A stretch of DNA of 47,628 nucleotides from Thermodesulfobacteriota bacterium. GTDB lineage: Bacteria; Desulfobacterota; DSM-4660; Desulfatiglandales; Desulfatiglandaceae. The stretch spans positions 1 through 47,628 of the forward strand of contig JANQDY010000049.1 in the NCBI GenBank assembly GCA_028278625.1, given 5' to 3'. The notes under the pieces are model-generated. The model saw only the letters and a list, made by a program, of their open reading frames with translations. It made no database searches and was not told the origin of the DNA. Position 1 is the stretch's first letter. Each line of letters opens with the position of its first letter. Below are positions 32,489 through 42,627 of the stretch, piece after piece. A program made the translations under genes and the position numbers.

Positions 32489-34615
32489 ATGACGGACAGG
32501 GATATTCGGTGGATCAGGACTCACTGTGCCAGGATGGATCACGGCGGGTGTGCTATTTTGGTGGGAACAAAGGACAACCGGATCGTTAAAGTGAAGGGAG
32601 ATCCCGACGGTTTTCTGAATAGAGGCTATGTGTGCGCCAAGGGATTGGCTTCCCATAAACGCCTTACCCATCCGGATCGGCTCAGGACTCCGCTCAAACG
32701 CAAGGGGAAGCGGGGGAGGGGCCAGTGGCAAAAGATCTCCTGGGAAGAAGCCATGGAGACCATCAGCACAAATCTCCTGCGAATCAGGGAGACCCATGGG
32801 GCGAAAGGGGTCGCCTTCTGTCAGGGCATGCCAAAAGGGATGGAGCATTTCGCACTGATCCGTCTGGCCAATCTCTTCGGATCCCCCAACGTGGTGGCGG
32901 TTCAGGATGTCTGTCATGCGCCCCGGGAAGTGACGGGACTCCATACCTGCGGTTTCTATCCGGTCACTGATTTTCATTACCCGAGCGAAACCGTTCTTGT
33001 TTGGGGAAGCAATCCGACCCACACCAACGAGGAAGGAGAGATTCACAGCCTCCTTCTGGATCAGTTAAGCCAAGGAACCGATCTGATGGTCGTCGATCCC
33101 AGAAAGACCGATCTGGCCGGGAAGGCAAAGATCTGGCTTCAGGTTCAGCCGGCCACGGACCATTTTCTGGCCCTGTCGTTTCTGAATGTGATCATTGAAG
33201 AACGTCTCTTTGACCGTGATTTTGTAAAAAACTGGACCCACGGTTTCGAGGACCTGAAGGCGCATGTGAAGGCTTTTTCTCCCGAGAGGATGGGGGACAT
33301 CACCTGGGTGGACCCGGATCTCATTCGCAGGGCCGCACGGATGTACGCGGGGTCAACGCCCGCCGCCTTGCACTGGGGAAACGCTCTGGAGCAGAACCGC
33401 CATGCTTTTGATACCGCAAGAGCCCTCATTTGCCTGATGGCCCTCTGCGGCAATCTGGATGTTCCGGGAGGAAATATCTGGGCCAATGAGCCTGCCATCA
33501 TGCCCTTGGGAAAATATGTGCGGGCGGATCTTTTGCCAAACAAACGAAAAGAGATGATTCATGCGGCCAAAGGCACCATCCCCCGGCTCATGACCGTGCC
33601 TCCCGCTTTCTTCAGGAAAGCCGTGCTGGCCCAAGACCCCTATGCGGTGAAAGGGGCCTATGTTCAGTGTGCAAACCCTCTTTTGGCCTACGCGGACAGC
33701 AACCTCACCTTTCAAACCTTGAAGACCCTCGATTTTCTGGCGGTGAGCGATCTGTTCATGACCCCCACGGCGTCTCTGGCGGACATCGTGCTCCCCGCCG
33801 CCACAAGTTTTGAATTTGACGATATCGGTCATTACGGCCTGGGGCACAGTTATGTTCTGGCCCGGCCCAAGGCGGTTGATCCGCCCGAAGAGTGCCGGCC
33901 CGACATTCAAATCATCAATGAGTTGGGATTGGCCATGACCGATCGGGAACACTGGTTCGATGATTACCGCCAACTGGTTGAAATGGTGGTGAACCCTGCC
34001 GGACTGACCTTTAAGGCCTTTGCCCAAAGGGGATATTTGAAAGGGAAGGCGCTTTTCAGGAAATATGAAGAAAAGGGGTTCAGGACCGCCACCGGCAAAG
34101 TGGAATTGCGACTCAGCACGGCGGATAAGTTCAAGCTCAGTGCCATGCCCCAGGCCAATGACCCGCCAGTAAACGACCCGGATTATCCGCTGGTTCTAAC
34201 CAGTCGGAAGGATCGGTTCTACCTTCATTCCTCCTATCGGTGGGTTGAAAGCTTAAGAAAGAAACACCCGGAGCCCGTGGTCGAGATTCATCCGGAAACG
34301 GCTGGGGCAAACGGCATTTCCGAAGGCGATTGGGTTTTAATCGAAACCCGAACGGGCAGGATTCGCCAAAAGGCCCGTCTAACGGATCAAATTCACCCTC
34401 ACGTCATCAGCGCCGCCTATGGTTGGTGGTTCCCGGAAGAGGATATCGGTCAAAAAAGCCGCTGGACCCGCGCCAACTACAACATGCTCACCAACATCGA
34501 AGGACTGGGCCGGGAGTTCGGAACCCCCAATCTCAAGGGGATCGGTTGCCGCATCGGTCGGGCAATGGCGTCGCGGGATCCCGCAGGATCAGCGGATGAA
34601 GGTGAAAAATCATAG
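32489..34615 (+). CDS. Molybdopterin oxidoreductase (DMSO-reductase superfamily)
   Basis: A 708-residue enzyme binding a bis-molybdopterin guanine dinucleotide and one N-terminal [4Fe-4S] cluster. The cluster region is C13-ARMDHGG-C21 and later GYVC(49)AKG; the usual second Cys is Asp17, a variant frequent in this subfamily. The molybdenum-site segment is QDVCHAPREVTGLHTCGF, and NPTHTNEEGE, VDPRKTDLA and GYGWWFPEED-like motifs bind the pterin. No Tat signal is seen, so it is probably cytoplasmic. No iron-sulfur or membrane subunit gene is adjacent. The substrate is unknown; formate, acetylene or phenolic hydroxylation are possibilities for the superfamily only. The start ATG follows a weak AAGG. 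Confidence 0.9.
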   Translation: MTDRDIRWIRTHCARMDHGGCAILVGTKDNRIVKVKGDPDGFLNRGYVCAKGLASHKRLTHPDRLRTPLKRKGKRGRGQWQKISWEEAMETISTNLLRIRETHGAKGVAFCQGMPKGMEHFALIRLANLFGSPNVVAVQDVCHAPREVTGLHTCGFYPVTDFHYPSETVLVWGSNPTHTNEEGEIHSLLLDQLSQGTDLMVVDPRKTDLAGKAKIWLQVQPATDHFLALSFLNVIIEERLFDRDFVKNWTHGFEDLKAHVKAFSPERMGDITWVDPDLIRRAARMYAGSTPAALHWGNALEQNRHAFDTARALICLMALCGNLDVPGGNIWANEPAIMPLGKYVRADLLPNKRKEMIHAAKGTIPRLMTVPPAFFRKAVLAQDPYAVKGAYVQCANPLLAYADSNLTFQTLKTLDFLAVSDLFMTPTASLADIVLPAATSFEFDDIGHYGLGHSYVLARPKAVDPPEECRPDIQIINELGLAMTDREHWFDDYRQLVEMVVNPAGLTFKAFAQRGYLKGKALFRKYEEKGFRTATGKVELRLSTADKFKLSAMPQANDPPVNDPDYPLVLTSRKDRFYLHSSYRWVESLRKKHPEPVVEIHPETAGANGISEGDWVLIETRTGRIRQKARLTDQIHPHVISAAYGWWFPEEDIGQKSRWTRANYNMLTNIEGLGREFGTPNLKGIGCRIGRAMASRDPAGSADEGEKS

Positions 34616-35031
34616 AACGAGGGAAATACCGGCTGAATTGGTCAGGAGGGCGAATCCAGTCCCAACGCCGCTGTGAGGGCCCGATTCAGGGCCTCGATCT
34701 TGATTGGAGGAAGCGTTCCGGCGAAGTGGGTCGGAAAGGACTTCCGAATGCTGTTAATTTCGTCACAATGTATGCTGTTTTCATGGTTTGAAAACGGGGG
34801 TCTAAGGTTGATGGAACGAGAGATTGGCGCAAGACAGGTCGGAAAAACATTTTTCGTGTCAAAATCATGAAAGCCGGCCTGCCGGAAACCTTTTGTTCTT
34901 ACCGATGTACACAAGGTTTGTTTGATCCTTAAACCAAAATCTGTTTGACAAGGAGAGTGGATCTATGGTGTTATCTGATCTTATTTTGAAGGTATTTTCA
35001 ACGGTTAACCATTTAGACGGAAGGAGGGAAC
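34616..35031. other. Intergenic region before the TAXI-TRAP operon
   Basis: 416 bases without a gene. A good sigma-70-like promoter lies at 34945-34974. Frames on either strand have no ribosome site and are not called. Confidence 0.6.
34945..34974 (+). promoter_or_regulatory. Sigma-70-type promoter of the TAXI-TRAP operon
   Basis: A consensus TTGACA (34945-34950) and TGTTAT (34969-34974) are 18 bases apart. Transcription would start near 34982, about 50 bases before the first gene. Confidence 0.65.
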
Positions 35032-35463
35032 ATGAAACGAAAAAGGGGTCTCGAAAGTTTTTTTGTCCTGATTTGGGTCGTGATGGTTTTATGCCTTTTG
35101 GGCGGTGTGGGAGCGGAAGTCCATGCCGCTGAAGCAGGGTCCGCATGTGCACCGGAGGAACAGATCAGTAAAGAGATCTGTCCTGAAGCCCAGTTGGTTT
35201 CCCTCTCCTGTTTTTTCAAAAGATGGGAGGGCGTCAACACACTCCACTTTGAAGTCTCATTGAAGAATATCAGTGATCAGCCGCAGCGTTTCAGGGTCAA
35301 CATCTTCTTGGATAACGGCAAGGCCGTCGGCGGGTTGATTCCCCGAAAAACCAAAAAAGGGCTGATTCCGCCGCAAAAGACCGTCTCTTTTGTCTATCCG
35401 GTAAAGGATATGACCTCAAAAGCCAAAGCCATTGACATTCGAATCACCACCATGGGGCAATAA
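35032..35463 (+). CDS. Small secreted protein at the head of the TAXI-TRAP operon
   Basis: A 143-residue protein starting behind GGAAGGAGGG. The signal peptide is clear (hydrophobic residues about 10-30, cleavage near VHA, residue 32). The mature part has three cysteines (SACAPEE, EICPEA, LSCFF) and a beta-rich domain (LHFEVSLKNISDQPQRFRVN), perhaps an Ig-like fold. It lies 26 bp before the binding protein gene, so it probably shares the transcript and works in the periplasm. No family recognised. Confidence 0.75.
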   Translation: MKRKRGLESFFVLIWVVMVLCLLGGVGAEVHAAEAGSACAPEEQISKEICPEAQLVSLSCFFKRWEGVNTLHFEVSLKNISDQPQRFRVNIFLDNGKAVGGLIPRKTKKGLIPPQKTVSFVYPVKDMTSKAKAIDIRITTMGQ

Positions 35464-35489
35464 AAACCTAGAAGATAAAGGAGGTTCAA

Positions 35490-36467
35490 ATGAAAATGAA
35501 AAAACGCTTTATCCTGTTGGCTCTCGTTGGGATGCTGCTTCTGCTCTTTACCGCTCCGGCTCTCTCCAAAACCGTGTTCCTGGGTATCGGTACGGGCGGT
35601 ACCGGCGGGATTTACTATCCCTATGGCGGTGGTGTGGCGGAAATCTGGACCAAGTATGTGCCGGGTGTCAAGGCCGTGGCCGAAGTGACGGGCGCCAGTG
35701 TGGAAAACGTGAAGCTGGCATCAAAGGGTGAAACGGTCATCGGGGAAGTCATGGGCGATGTGGCGGTGGCCGGGTACAAGGGGATCAGTAAATTCAAGGG
35801 AAAGAAACAGAAGATTCTCTCCATGGCCATCATGTACCCGAATCTCCTTCAGATGGTTACCCTCAAAGACAGCGGTATCACCGATGTGGCCCAAGTGAAG
35901 GGGAAAAGCATCAGCACCGGGAGTCCTGGCAGCGGTACCAATTTCATGGCTGAAGCGGTTTTTAAGGCACTGGGCATTAACAAGGACGACTATAAGGATT
36001 CGCGCCTCTCCTTTACCGAAAGTTCCAACGCCTTAAGAGACGGCATGATCGAGATGGGAACCTGGTGTGTGGGCCCCGGTACCAGTTCCATCATGGATCT
36101 GGCCACCACCCATGATATTCGAATCCTTCCTTTTACGCCGGAACAGACGAAAAAGATCCTCGCCTCCAACAAGACCTATTCCGCCATCGAACTGGCCGGC
36201 GGCGTGTATCGGGGAGTGGACAAACCGGTTCCCACCATCGGTGTCTGGAATGTCATGATCTGTCAGAAATCCCTGGACACGGAACTGGTGTACAAACTGG
36301 CAAAGGCGCTTTTTGAACACAATGACCTGCTGCGCAAGATCCATCCGTCAGCAGCCTACACCACGCCCGAAAACACGGTGAAGCACTCCCCCATACCGCT
36401 TCATCCTGGGACCATTAAATACCTGAAGGAGAAAGGAATCAAGGTGCCCGCCAAGCTGATTCCGTAA
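35490..36467 (+). CDS. TAXI-family TRAP transporter substrate-binding protein
   Basis: A 325-residue periplasmic binding protein. The signal peptide ends near ALS-KTV (residue 26). GIGTGGTGGIYYPYGGGVAEI is the N-terminal signature of TAXI proteins, and VKGKSISTGSPGSGTNFMAEA follows as expected. It delivers a small organic acid, probably a dicarboxylate or glutamate-like compound, to the fused permease two genes downstream. A ribosome site AAAGGAGG precedes the ATG. The substrate cannot be told from sequence. Confidence 0.94.
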   Translation: MKMKKRFILLALVGMLLLLFTAPALSKTVFLGIGTGGTGGIYYPYGGGVAEIWTKYVPGVKAVAEVTGASVENVKLASKGETVIGEVMGDVAVAGYKGISKFKGKKQKILSMAIMYPNLLQMVTLKDSGITDVAQVKGKSISTGSPGSGTNFMAEAVFKALGINKDDYKDSRLSFTESSNALRDGMIEMGTWCVGPGTSSIMDLATTHDIRILPFTPEQTKKILASNKTYSAIELAGGVYRGVDKPVPTIGVWNVMICQKSLDTELVYKLAKALFEHNDLLRKIHPSAAYTTPENTVKHSPIPLHPGTIKYLKEKGIKVPAKLIP

Positions 36468-36481
36468 CGGTCGTATGCGGC

Positions 36482-37012
36482 GTGAAAAAGCGGTTTCGGA
36501 CAATCCTGTGGGGCATTCCGGCGGTATTGGGAGTTCTCCTTTTGACGCTCTGGTGCCTGCCAGGAGGCCTGGAACTTCGTGTCACGCCGCTTAAAGAGGC
36601 CGGCCCCCTGCTGGTTCTGCCCATGGATGACGGGGAGCCTTTTACAATCCGCTATATGCATTCGGTGGAGAATGCGCCCATATGGGAAATCCATAGCGTG
36701 GACGGCCGTGGGCGGATCTACATTGAAGAGGAGCGCTATCTGAAATTCGGGGCCGGCATGGGCCGCATGCCGGGTGTGGGCCGCATGGTGCGCCGGGGAC
36801 CCTATGAGGCCATCGAAAACATGCACATGGCCACGGGCGATTTCATCCTTCGCATCGGGAGTCCCGGGGTGGATCATACGGTCTTATGGCGAGGGACAGA
36901 GACGAATCTCTCTGCCATGGCACCCCATGCGGCGGTTCGGTTCAGCGCCGGGCCGGTGAGCCTGCTCTACCGGATGTATCGATTGCTTTTCCCCCATCGG
37001 GCAACGCCCTAA
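36482..37012 (+). CDS. DUF1850 protein of the TAXI-TRAP operon
   Basis: A 176-residue protein with an N-terminal membrane anchor (about residues 9-28) and a DUF1850 core: FTIRYMHSVENAPIWE, YLKFGAGMG and a C-terminal RLLFPH. DUF1850 genes commonly lie between TAXI binding proteins and fused TRAP permeases, as here, and are thought to assist the transporter. The start is GTG 36482 with no clear ribosome site, 14 bp after the previous stop; it may be coupled. Confidence 0.85.
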   Translation: MKKRFRTILWGIPAVLGVLLLTLWCLPGGLELRVTPLKEAGPLLVLPMDDGEPFTIRYMHSVENAPIWEIHSVDGRGRIYIEEERYLKFGAGMGRMPGVGRMVRRGPYEAIENMHMATGDFILRIGSPGVDHTVLWRGTETNLSAMAPHAAVRFSAGPVSLLYRMYRLLFPHRATP

Positions 37013-37030
37013 ACAGAACGGGAGGCAGCC

Positions 37031-38968
37031 ATGACGGAAAAAAGCCCTTCATCCTTTTCCCCCATGGATCGGAGTATTCTGGGCATCATCGCCGTGGTCG
37101 GTGTTGGGTTGAGTCTTTTCCAGCTCTATACCGCAGGCGTGGTTGCCATGACCGCCATGCGGCACAGGGCCGTTTTCTTGAGCAGCATGTTGGTCCTCGC
37201 GTTCTTGACCCGTCCCCTCTACGGCAAAAGAGACGCAAAAACGTATTTGTTGTTCCGGTGGGTGGACCTTTTGCTTTGCGGTCTCAGCGTTGCCGTGGGG
37301 GCTTACATCTTCATTGACCTGACCGGCATCTTTGAGCGTCAGGGAGACTGGAGCCAGTGGGATATTGCCACCGGCATTGTTCTGGTTCTGCTGGTACTGG
37401 AGGCCACCCGTCGGGTCATCGGACTCAACCTGACCTGTATTGCGGCGGGATTTTTGTGTTTCGGCTATTACGGCCCCTACATGCCCGAGATTCTGATTCA
37501 CAAGGGATACTCCATTGAACGCATGGCCACCACGCTCTCTCTCACCACCGAAGGCATTTTCGGACTCCCCACCGGCGTGGCGGCGACCTTTGTCTTCATT
37601 TTCATTCTCTTTGGATCTTTCCTGGAAAAGACCGGGGCCGGCAACTTTTTTATCGACATGGCATATTCCATCACCGGAAGATTTTCCGGGGGACCCGCCA
37701 AAACAGCCGTTGTTGCCAGCGGCTTCATGGGGTCGGTGGCGGGGAGCGCGGTGGCCAATGTGGTGGCCACGGGCTCCTTTACCATTCCCATGATGAAGAA
37801 GATCGGCTATCGTCCCCACGTGGCGGCGGCCGTTGAGGCCGCCGCTTCCACCGGGGGACAGTTGATGCCCCCCATTATGGGGGCAGGCGCTTTTCTCATG
37901 GCGGAATTCACCCAAACGCCGTACTTGCACATCATCAAAATCGCTTTTATTCCGGCGGTTCTCTATTTCTTTTCGGTGGTGTTGTTTGTCCACCTGGAAG
38001 CCCAGAAAGCAGGTATCTGGGGCCTGCCCAAAGAGGTCCTGCCCGGTTTCCTAAAAACCTTACAAAAGGGGATTCATTTTATTCTTCCCGTGGCCGTTTT
38101 GGTGACGGTGCTGGTTTTGAACTACAGTCCCATGATGGCAGGGTTTATCGCTATTTTAGCCCTTTACGTGACGGCTCTTTTCAGAAAATCTTCACGGATT
38201 TCCTTTAAAACGCTCCTAAAAACCCTGGAGCAGGGGGCCAAAAACGCCGTGGTGGTGGCCGTGGCCTGCGCGGCCGCAGGCATCATCGTTGGGGTGGTCA
38301 ACCTCACGGGAACGGGCCTCCGTTTTTCATCCCTGGTGGTCTCCCTCTCCCAGGGGATCCCCCTTCTGGCACTGGGCCTGGTGGCTCTCACGTCACTGCT
38401 TCTGGGAATGGGATTACCCGTAACGGCTTCCTACATCGTCCTGGTCATTCTGGCGGGTCCCGGATTGATGGATTTGGGCATTCCGCTGCTGACGGCACAC
38501 ATGATCGTTTTCTGGTACAGTCAGGATGCCAATGTCACGCCTCCGGTGGCGCTGGAATCCTTTGCCGCTTCGGGCATTGCCGGTTCAAGTCCCATGAAGA
38601 CCGCGTTTACTTCCTGGAAACTGGCCAAAGGGCTTTATATCCTCCCCATCGTCATGGCATACCATCCACTGCTGTTGAACGGCCCTACCGGTGATGTGGT
38701 CCAAACGGTCATTTTCTGCACCCTGGCCATTATCGCCTTCGTGGTCTCTTTGGAGCGCTATTGTCTTGTTTCCCTCAGCTGGGCGGAAACCATTCTTTTC
38801 GGCGCCTCCGCCGTACTTTTGATCTGGGCGGACGATCGATTGAACTATATTGGACTTGTCATTTTCCTGCTTCTTATGGCATATCAGATCATTCGATATA
38901 GAAAGAACCCCCGCAGACAACAGACTGCCTCAGTTGGAGGAGCAAATGAAAACGCCCGACGCATTTGA
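37031..38968 (+). CDS. TRAP transporter fused permease (TAXI type)
   Basis: A 645-residue integral membrane protein in which the small (DctQ-like) and large (DctM-like) subunits are fused. Many hydrophobic helices are seen. GLPTGVAATFVFIFILFGSF, the GSVAGSAVANVVATGSFTIP segment and the later LLLGMGLPVTASYIVLVILA are typical of this family. It drives uptake with a sodium or proton gradient. A ribosome site CGGGAGG precedes the ATG. The last 23 bases overlap the next gene. Confidence 0.94.
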   Translation: MTEKSPSSFSPMDRSILGIIAVVGVGLSLFQLYTAGVVAMTAMRHRAVFLSSMLVLAFLTRPLYGKRDAKTYLLFRWVDLLLCGLSVAVGAYIFIDLTGIFERQGDWSQWDIATGIVLVLLVLEATRRVIGLNLTCIAAGFLCFGYYGPYMPEILIHKGYSIERMATTLSLTTEGIFGLPTGVAATFVFIFILFGSFLEKTGAGNFFIDMAYSITGRFSGGPAKTAVVASGFMGSVAGSAVANVVATGSFTIPMMKKIGYRPHVAAAVEAAASTGGQLMPPIMGAGAFLMAEFTQTPYLHIIKIAFIPAVLYFFSVVLFVHLEAQKAGIWGLPKEVLPGFLKTLQKGIHFILPVAVLVTVLVLNYSPMMAGFIAILALYVTALFRKSSRISFKTLLKTLEQGAKNAVVVAVACAAAGIIVGVVNLTGTGLRFSSLVVSLSQGIPLLALGLVALTSLLLGMGLPVTASYIVLVILAGPGLMDLGIPLLTAHMIVFWYSQDANVTPPVALESFAASGIAGSSPMKTAFTSWKLAKGLYILPIVMAYHPLLLNGPTGDVVQTVIFCTLAIIAFVVSLERYCLVSLSWAETILFGASAVLLIWADDRLNYIGLVIFLLLMAYQIIRYRKNPRRQQTASVGGANENARRI

Positions 38969-41873
38969 ACTGATCAAAGAGCAGGAGATTGAAGAACTCA
39001 AGACCAAGGCCCGTCTCTACCGGCACAAAAGAACCAATGCCCAGATTCTGTCCATGATCACCGATGACGAAAACAAGGTCTTTGGCATCACCTTTCGCAC
39101 CCCCCCCTTTGATTCCACCGGCGTTGCCCATATTCTGGAGCATTCCGTTCTGTGCGGATCCAAGAAATACCCTGTTAAGGAACCGTTCGTGGAGCTCTTA
39201 AAAGGATCGCTTCAGACCTTTTTAAACGCCTTCACCTATCCGGATAAGACCTGTTATCCGGTGGCCAGCCAGAACCTTCAGGATTTCTACAACCTCATGG
39301 ATGTGTATCTGGATGCGGTATTTTACCCCAGAATCACCCCCGCCATTTTCCAACAGGAAGGGTGGCATTTCGAACTGGCGGAAAAAGAGGCTGAAATGGT
39401 GTTTAAAGGGGTGGTGTATAACGAGATGAAAGGGGCCTACTCATCGCCTGATTCCGTGCTGGCGGAGGTCTCCCTTCAGTCCCTGTTTCCGGACAATGCC
39501 TATGGCCTCGATTCCGGGGGAGATCCCAAAGAAATTCCCGGTCTCACCTATGAGGCGTTTTACGCCTTTCACAAACGGTACTATCACCCGTCCAATGCAC
39601 GGATCTTTTTTTACGGGGATGATGATCCCGAAGAACGTCTGGTCCGTCTGGAAGCGGTGCTGAAGGATTTTGGAGCGGTTCCGGTGGATTCCGCAATAAC
39701 CCTGCAGTCCCCTTTCCATGAACCCAAAAAACTGGTTCGGCCCTACATGTCAGGCGATGACGGCGAGGCAAAGGGGATGATCACCGTGAACTGGTTGCTT
39801 CAAGAGACGCGTTCCGTTGATGCCAACTTTTCATTGCGGGTCCTGGAGTACATCCTCTTGGGAATGCCCGCGTCCCCCTTGAGGAAGGCCCTTATCGACT
39901 CTGGGATGGGGGAGGACATCACCGGCGGAGGCTTGGAAACCGAGCTTCAGCAGATGAGTTTTTCAACGGGTCTCAAGGGAATCGAAACCAAGAACGCCCA
40001 GAAAATCGAAGATCTTATCATGGGCACCCTGAAATCACAAAGCACTGACGGGATTGATCCCCATACCGTTGAGGCGGCCCTCAATACCATTGAGTTTCGC
40101 CTGCGGGAGAACAACGCCGGCCATTTTCCAAGGGGCCTTTCCGTGATGCTCAGGTCCCTCACCACCTGGCTTTATGACGGGGATCCGCTCTGTCTCCTGG
40201 CCTTTGATGGGCCCTTAAAACGGCTCAGGGATCGGACCGCAACCGATCCCACCTATTTTGAACGGTTGATTAAGGAGGCGTTTCTCAAGAACACCCATCG
40301 AACCACACTGCTTCTGGAACCGGATGCCCGCCTTCGGGAGAAGGAGGCGGCAGCGGAAAAGGAACGGCTTTTAAACGCCAGGGGCCGCATGGACGAAGAA
40401 GCGCTTGGCGCGGTTCTTGAAAACACTTTAGCGCTTAAGCGTCTTCAGGAAACACCGGATCCCCCGGAGGCCCTGGCCACCATCCCCATGCTGAAGCGGG
40501 AAGATCTGGAACCACAAAACAAACACCTGCCCATGGATGAAACCGATGAGAAAGGAACGCCGGTCCTGTTCCACGATCTCTTTACCAACGGCATTGTTTA
40601 TGTGGATCTCGGTTTTAACCTTCATCATCTGCCCGCCGAATATGTACCTTATGTGCCCCTGGTGGGCCGGGCCTTTGTTGAAATGGGAACCGAAAGGGAG
40701 GATTTTGTATCCCTCACCCAGCGCATCAGTCGGAAAACAGGGGGGATTTACCCCGTATCCTTTACCTCGAACATGCAGGGTACCCATGAAAGTGCGGCCT
40801 GGCTCTTTCTTCGGGGAAAAGCGATGGTCCATCAGGCGGATGCAATGCTCGGGCTCTTTGAGGACGTGCTCCTCTCTGTTAAGTTGGACGACCGGGAACG
40901 CTTCAGACAGATGGTCCTGGAAGAGAAGGCCCGGGTTGAGCAGAAATTGATCCCCGCCGGGCACCAGATGGTAAACCAGCGTCTCAAATCCCACTTTTCC
41001 GAGTCTCACTGGGCCTCCGAACAGATGAGCGGCATCAGCTACCTCTTTTTTATTCGGCAATTGATCCGGGACGTTGATGAAGACTGGCCAAAGGTCCTTG
41101 CCGTTTTAAAGAACATCCACCGCATGTTGGTGAATCGCAAAAATGCGCTGGCCAATATCACCGTCGATGCTCCCGGATGGAAGGGCATTGAACCGCGGTT
41201 GCGGGGTTTGGTGAACGCCCTGCCGGATCAAACCGTTTCCCAATCCGGCGACCTGAACTGGGAATGGCCCAGCCGCAGCCAACCCCTTTTTGAAGGGATG
41301 ACCATTCCGTCACAGGTAAACTATGTGGGCAAAGGGGCGGATCTTACGGCACTGGGGTATCAATTTCACGGCTCGGCCCTGGCCATAACCCGGTATATCA
41401 GAAATGCCTGGCTGTGGGACCGCATCCGGGTTCAGGGGGGGGCCTATGGGGCCTTCTGTCAGCTGGATCGCATTTCCGGTGTATTGACCTTTGTCTCCTA
41501 CAGGGATCCCAACCTTTTGCGGACCCTGGAGGCCTTTGACCGGTCGGCCCGGTTTCTTTTGACGGAGGACCTGTCGGAAGATGAACTGAGCAAGAGTGTT
41601 ATCGGCGCCATCGGGGATCTGGACGGCCATATGCTTCCCGATACCAAGGGGTTTGTGTCCATGACGCGCCTTCTGACAAAGGATACGGAGACGCTCAGGC
41701 AACAGATGCGGGAAGAGTTGCTGGGGACTTCCCGGGCCCATTTCAAAGCCATGGGTGAGGTCTTAAGGGAAGCGGCAAAAACGGGCGTGGTCAAAGTCCT
41801 GGGCTTCGCGGGCGCCATGGAAACCATGGAAAAGGATCGACCGGGCTGGCTGAATTTGATCAAAGTTATCTGA
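38946..41873 (+). CDS. M16C metalloprotease (PreP/presequence-protease-like)
   Basis: A 975-residue zinc peptidase. The ATG at 38946 was taken because GGAGGAGC lies before it, giving a 23-bp overlap with the permease gene. The inverted zinc motif H62-I-L-E65-H66 is followed by SVLCGSKKYPVKEPFVELLKG-type sequence and VVYNEMKGAYSSPDS with the third zinc ligand. Length and the two-half layout fit PreP, which degrades short peptides. Its place at the end of a transporter operon is unusual. It is probably cytoplasmic since no signal peptide is seen. Confidence 0.92.
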   Translation: MKTPDAFELIKEQEIEELKTKARLYRHKRTNAQILSMITDDENKVFGITFRTPPFDSTGVAHILEHSVLCGSKKYPVKEPFVELLKGSLQTFLNAFTYPDKTCYPVASQNLQDFYNLMDVYLDAVFYPRITPAIFQQEGWHFELAEKEAEMVFKGVVYNEMKGAYSSPDSVLAEVSLQSLFPDNAYGLDSGGDPKEIPGLTYEAFYAFHKRYYHPSNARIFFYGDDDPEERLVRLEAVLKDFGAVPVDSAITLQSPFHEPKKLVRPYMSGDDGEAKGMITVNWLLQETRSVDANFSLRVLEYILLGMPASPLRKALIDSGMGEDITGGGLETELQQMSFSTGLKGIETKNAQKIEDLIMGTLKSQSTDGIDPHTVEAALNTIEFRLRENNAGHFPRGLSVMLRSLTTWLYDGDPLCLLAFDGPLKRLRDRTATDPTYFERLIKEAFLKNTHRTTLLLEPDARLREKEAAAEKERLLNARGRMDEEALGAVLENTLALKRLQETPDPPEALATIPMLKREDLEPQNKHLPMDETDEKGTPVLFHDLFTNGIVYVDLGFNLHHLPAEYVPYVPLVGRAFVEMGTEREDFVSLTQRISRKTGGIYPVSFTSNMQGTHESAAWLFLRGKAMVHQADAMLGLFEDVLLSVKLDDRERFRQMVLEEKARVEQKLIPAGHQMVNQRLKSHFSESHWASEQMSGISYLFFIRQLIRDVDEDWPKVLAVLKNIHRMLVNRKNALANITVDAPGWKGIEPRLRGLVNALPDQTVSQSGDLNWEWPSRSQPLFEGMTIPSQVNYVGKGADLTALGYQFHGSALAITRYIRNAWLWDRIRVQGGAYGAFCQLDRISGVLTFVSYRDPNLLRTLEAFDRSARFLLTEDLSEDELSKSVIGAIGDLDGHMLPDTKGFVSMTRLLTKDTETLRQQMREELLGTSRAHFKAMGEVLREAAKTGVVKVLGFAGAMETMEKDRPGWLNLIKVI

Positions 41874-41899
41874 TTTCCAGAATAAGGAAGGAGAAAAGA

Positions 41900-42616
41900 A
41901 TGGAAAAGCATTTTGTATTGCTGCACGGCGCCTGGCATGGGGGCTGGTGCTGGGACGGTGTGATCAAGGCATTGGAAAAAGAAGGTTTTTCCGCGGAAGC
42001 GCCGACCATGCCGGGACATGGGCAGAATGATGACCGGTCCAAAATCACCTTCGAGGACTATGTGGGTGCCATCGGCCGGGTGCTTCTGAAGCAGTCCGAA
42101 CCGGTGGTTCTGGTGGGACACTCCAGCGCCGGCTTCATGATGCAGGCGGCGGCGCCCGGTGCCTCAGAGAAGATATCGCAAATGATTTTTCACAACGCTT
42201 TTGTGCTCCCAAGCGGCAAGGCCCAGTTCGATCTGGTGCCGCCGGAGGTGGCCCAGGGAATGACCGCCGCCGCGGAAGCGAGCCCTGATAATTGCGTCCC
42301 GGTGCTGGAAGATTTTGTGCGCAACGAACTCATGGGGGATGCGTCCCCGGAAGTCCAGGATGCGTTGATCAGCCGGTTGGTACCCCAGCCCATCGCCCTC
42401 TTTACCACTCCCGTGGACACCAGTGGGTTTGATGCCTTGACCATCCCGAAAACGGTGGTCTTCTGCAAGGACGACGCTTCCCTGCCGCCCGGGGCCTACC
42501 TGGGCATGGCCCAAGGATTGGGGGATCATGATCTCATCGAGGTGGACGGGGGCCACGAGACACTTTTCATTGATCCCGATACCCTTGCTGGTGCCTTGAT
42601 AAAAGCACTCAAATGA
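41900..42616 (+). CDS. Alpha/beta-fold hydrolase
   Basis: A 238-residue hydrolase. FVLLHGAWHGGWCWDGVI near the start and LVGHSSAGFMMQ with nucleophile Ser75 are typical of the esterase/hydroxynitrile-lyase-like branch. The nucleophile elbow reads GHSSA in place of GxSxG. EVDGGHETLFIDPDTL near the end supplies the catalytic His. It follows the PreP gene by 26 bp with AAGGAAGGAG before the ATG. The substrate is unknown. Confidence 0.88.
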   Translation: MEKHFVLLHGAWHGGWCWDGVIKALEKEGFSAEAPTMPGHGQNDDRSKITFEDYVGAIGRVLLKQSEPVVLVGHSSAGFMMQAAAPGASEKISQMIFHNAFVLPSGKAQFDLVPPEVAQGMTAAAEASPDNCVPVLEDFVRNELMGDASPEVQDALISRLVPQPIALFTTPVDTSGFDALTIPKTVVFCKDDASLPPGAYLGMAQGLGDHDLIEVDGGHETLFIDPDTLAGALIKALK

Positions 42617-42627
42617 GCTCAAGATAG

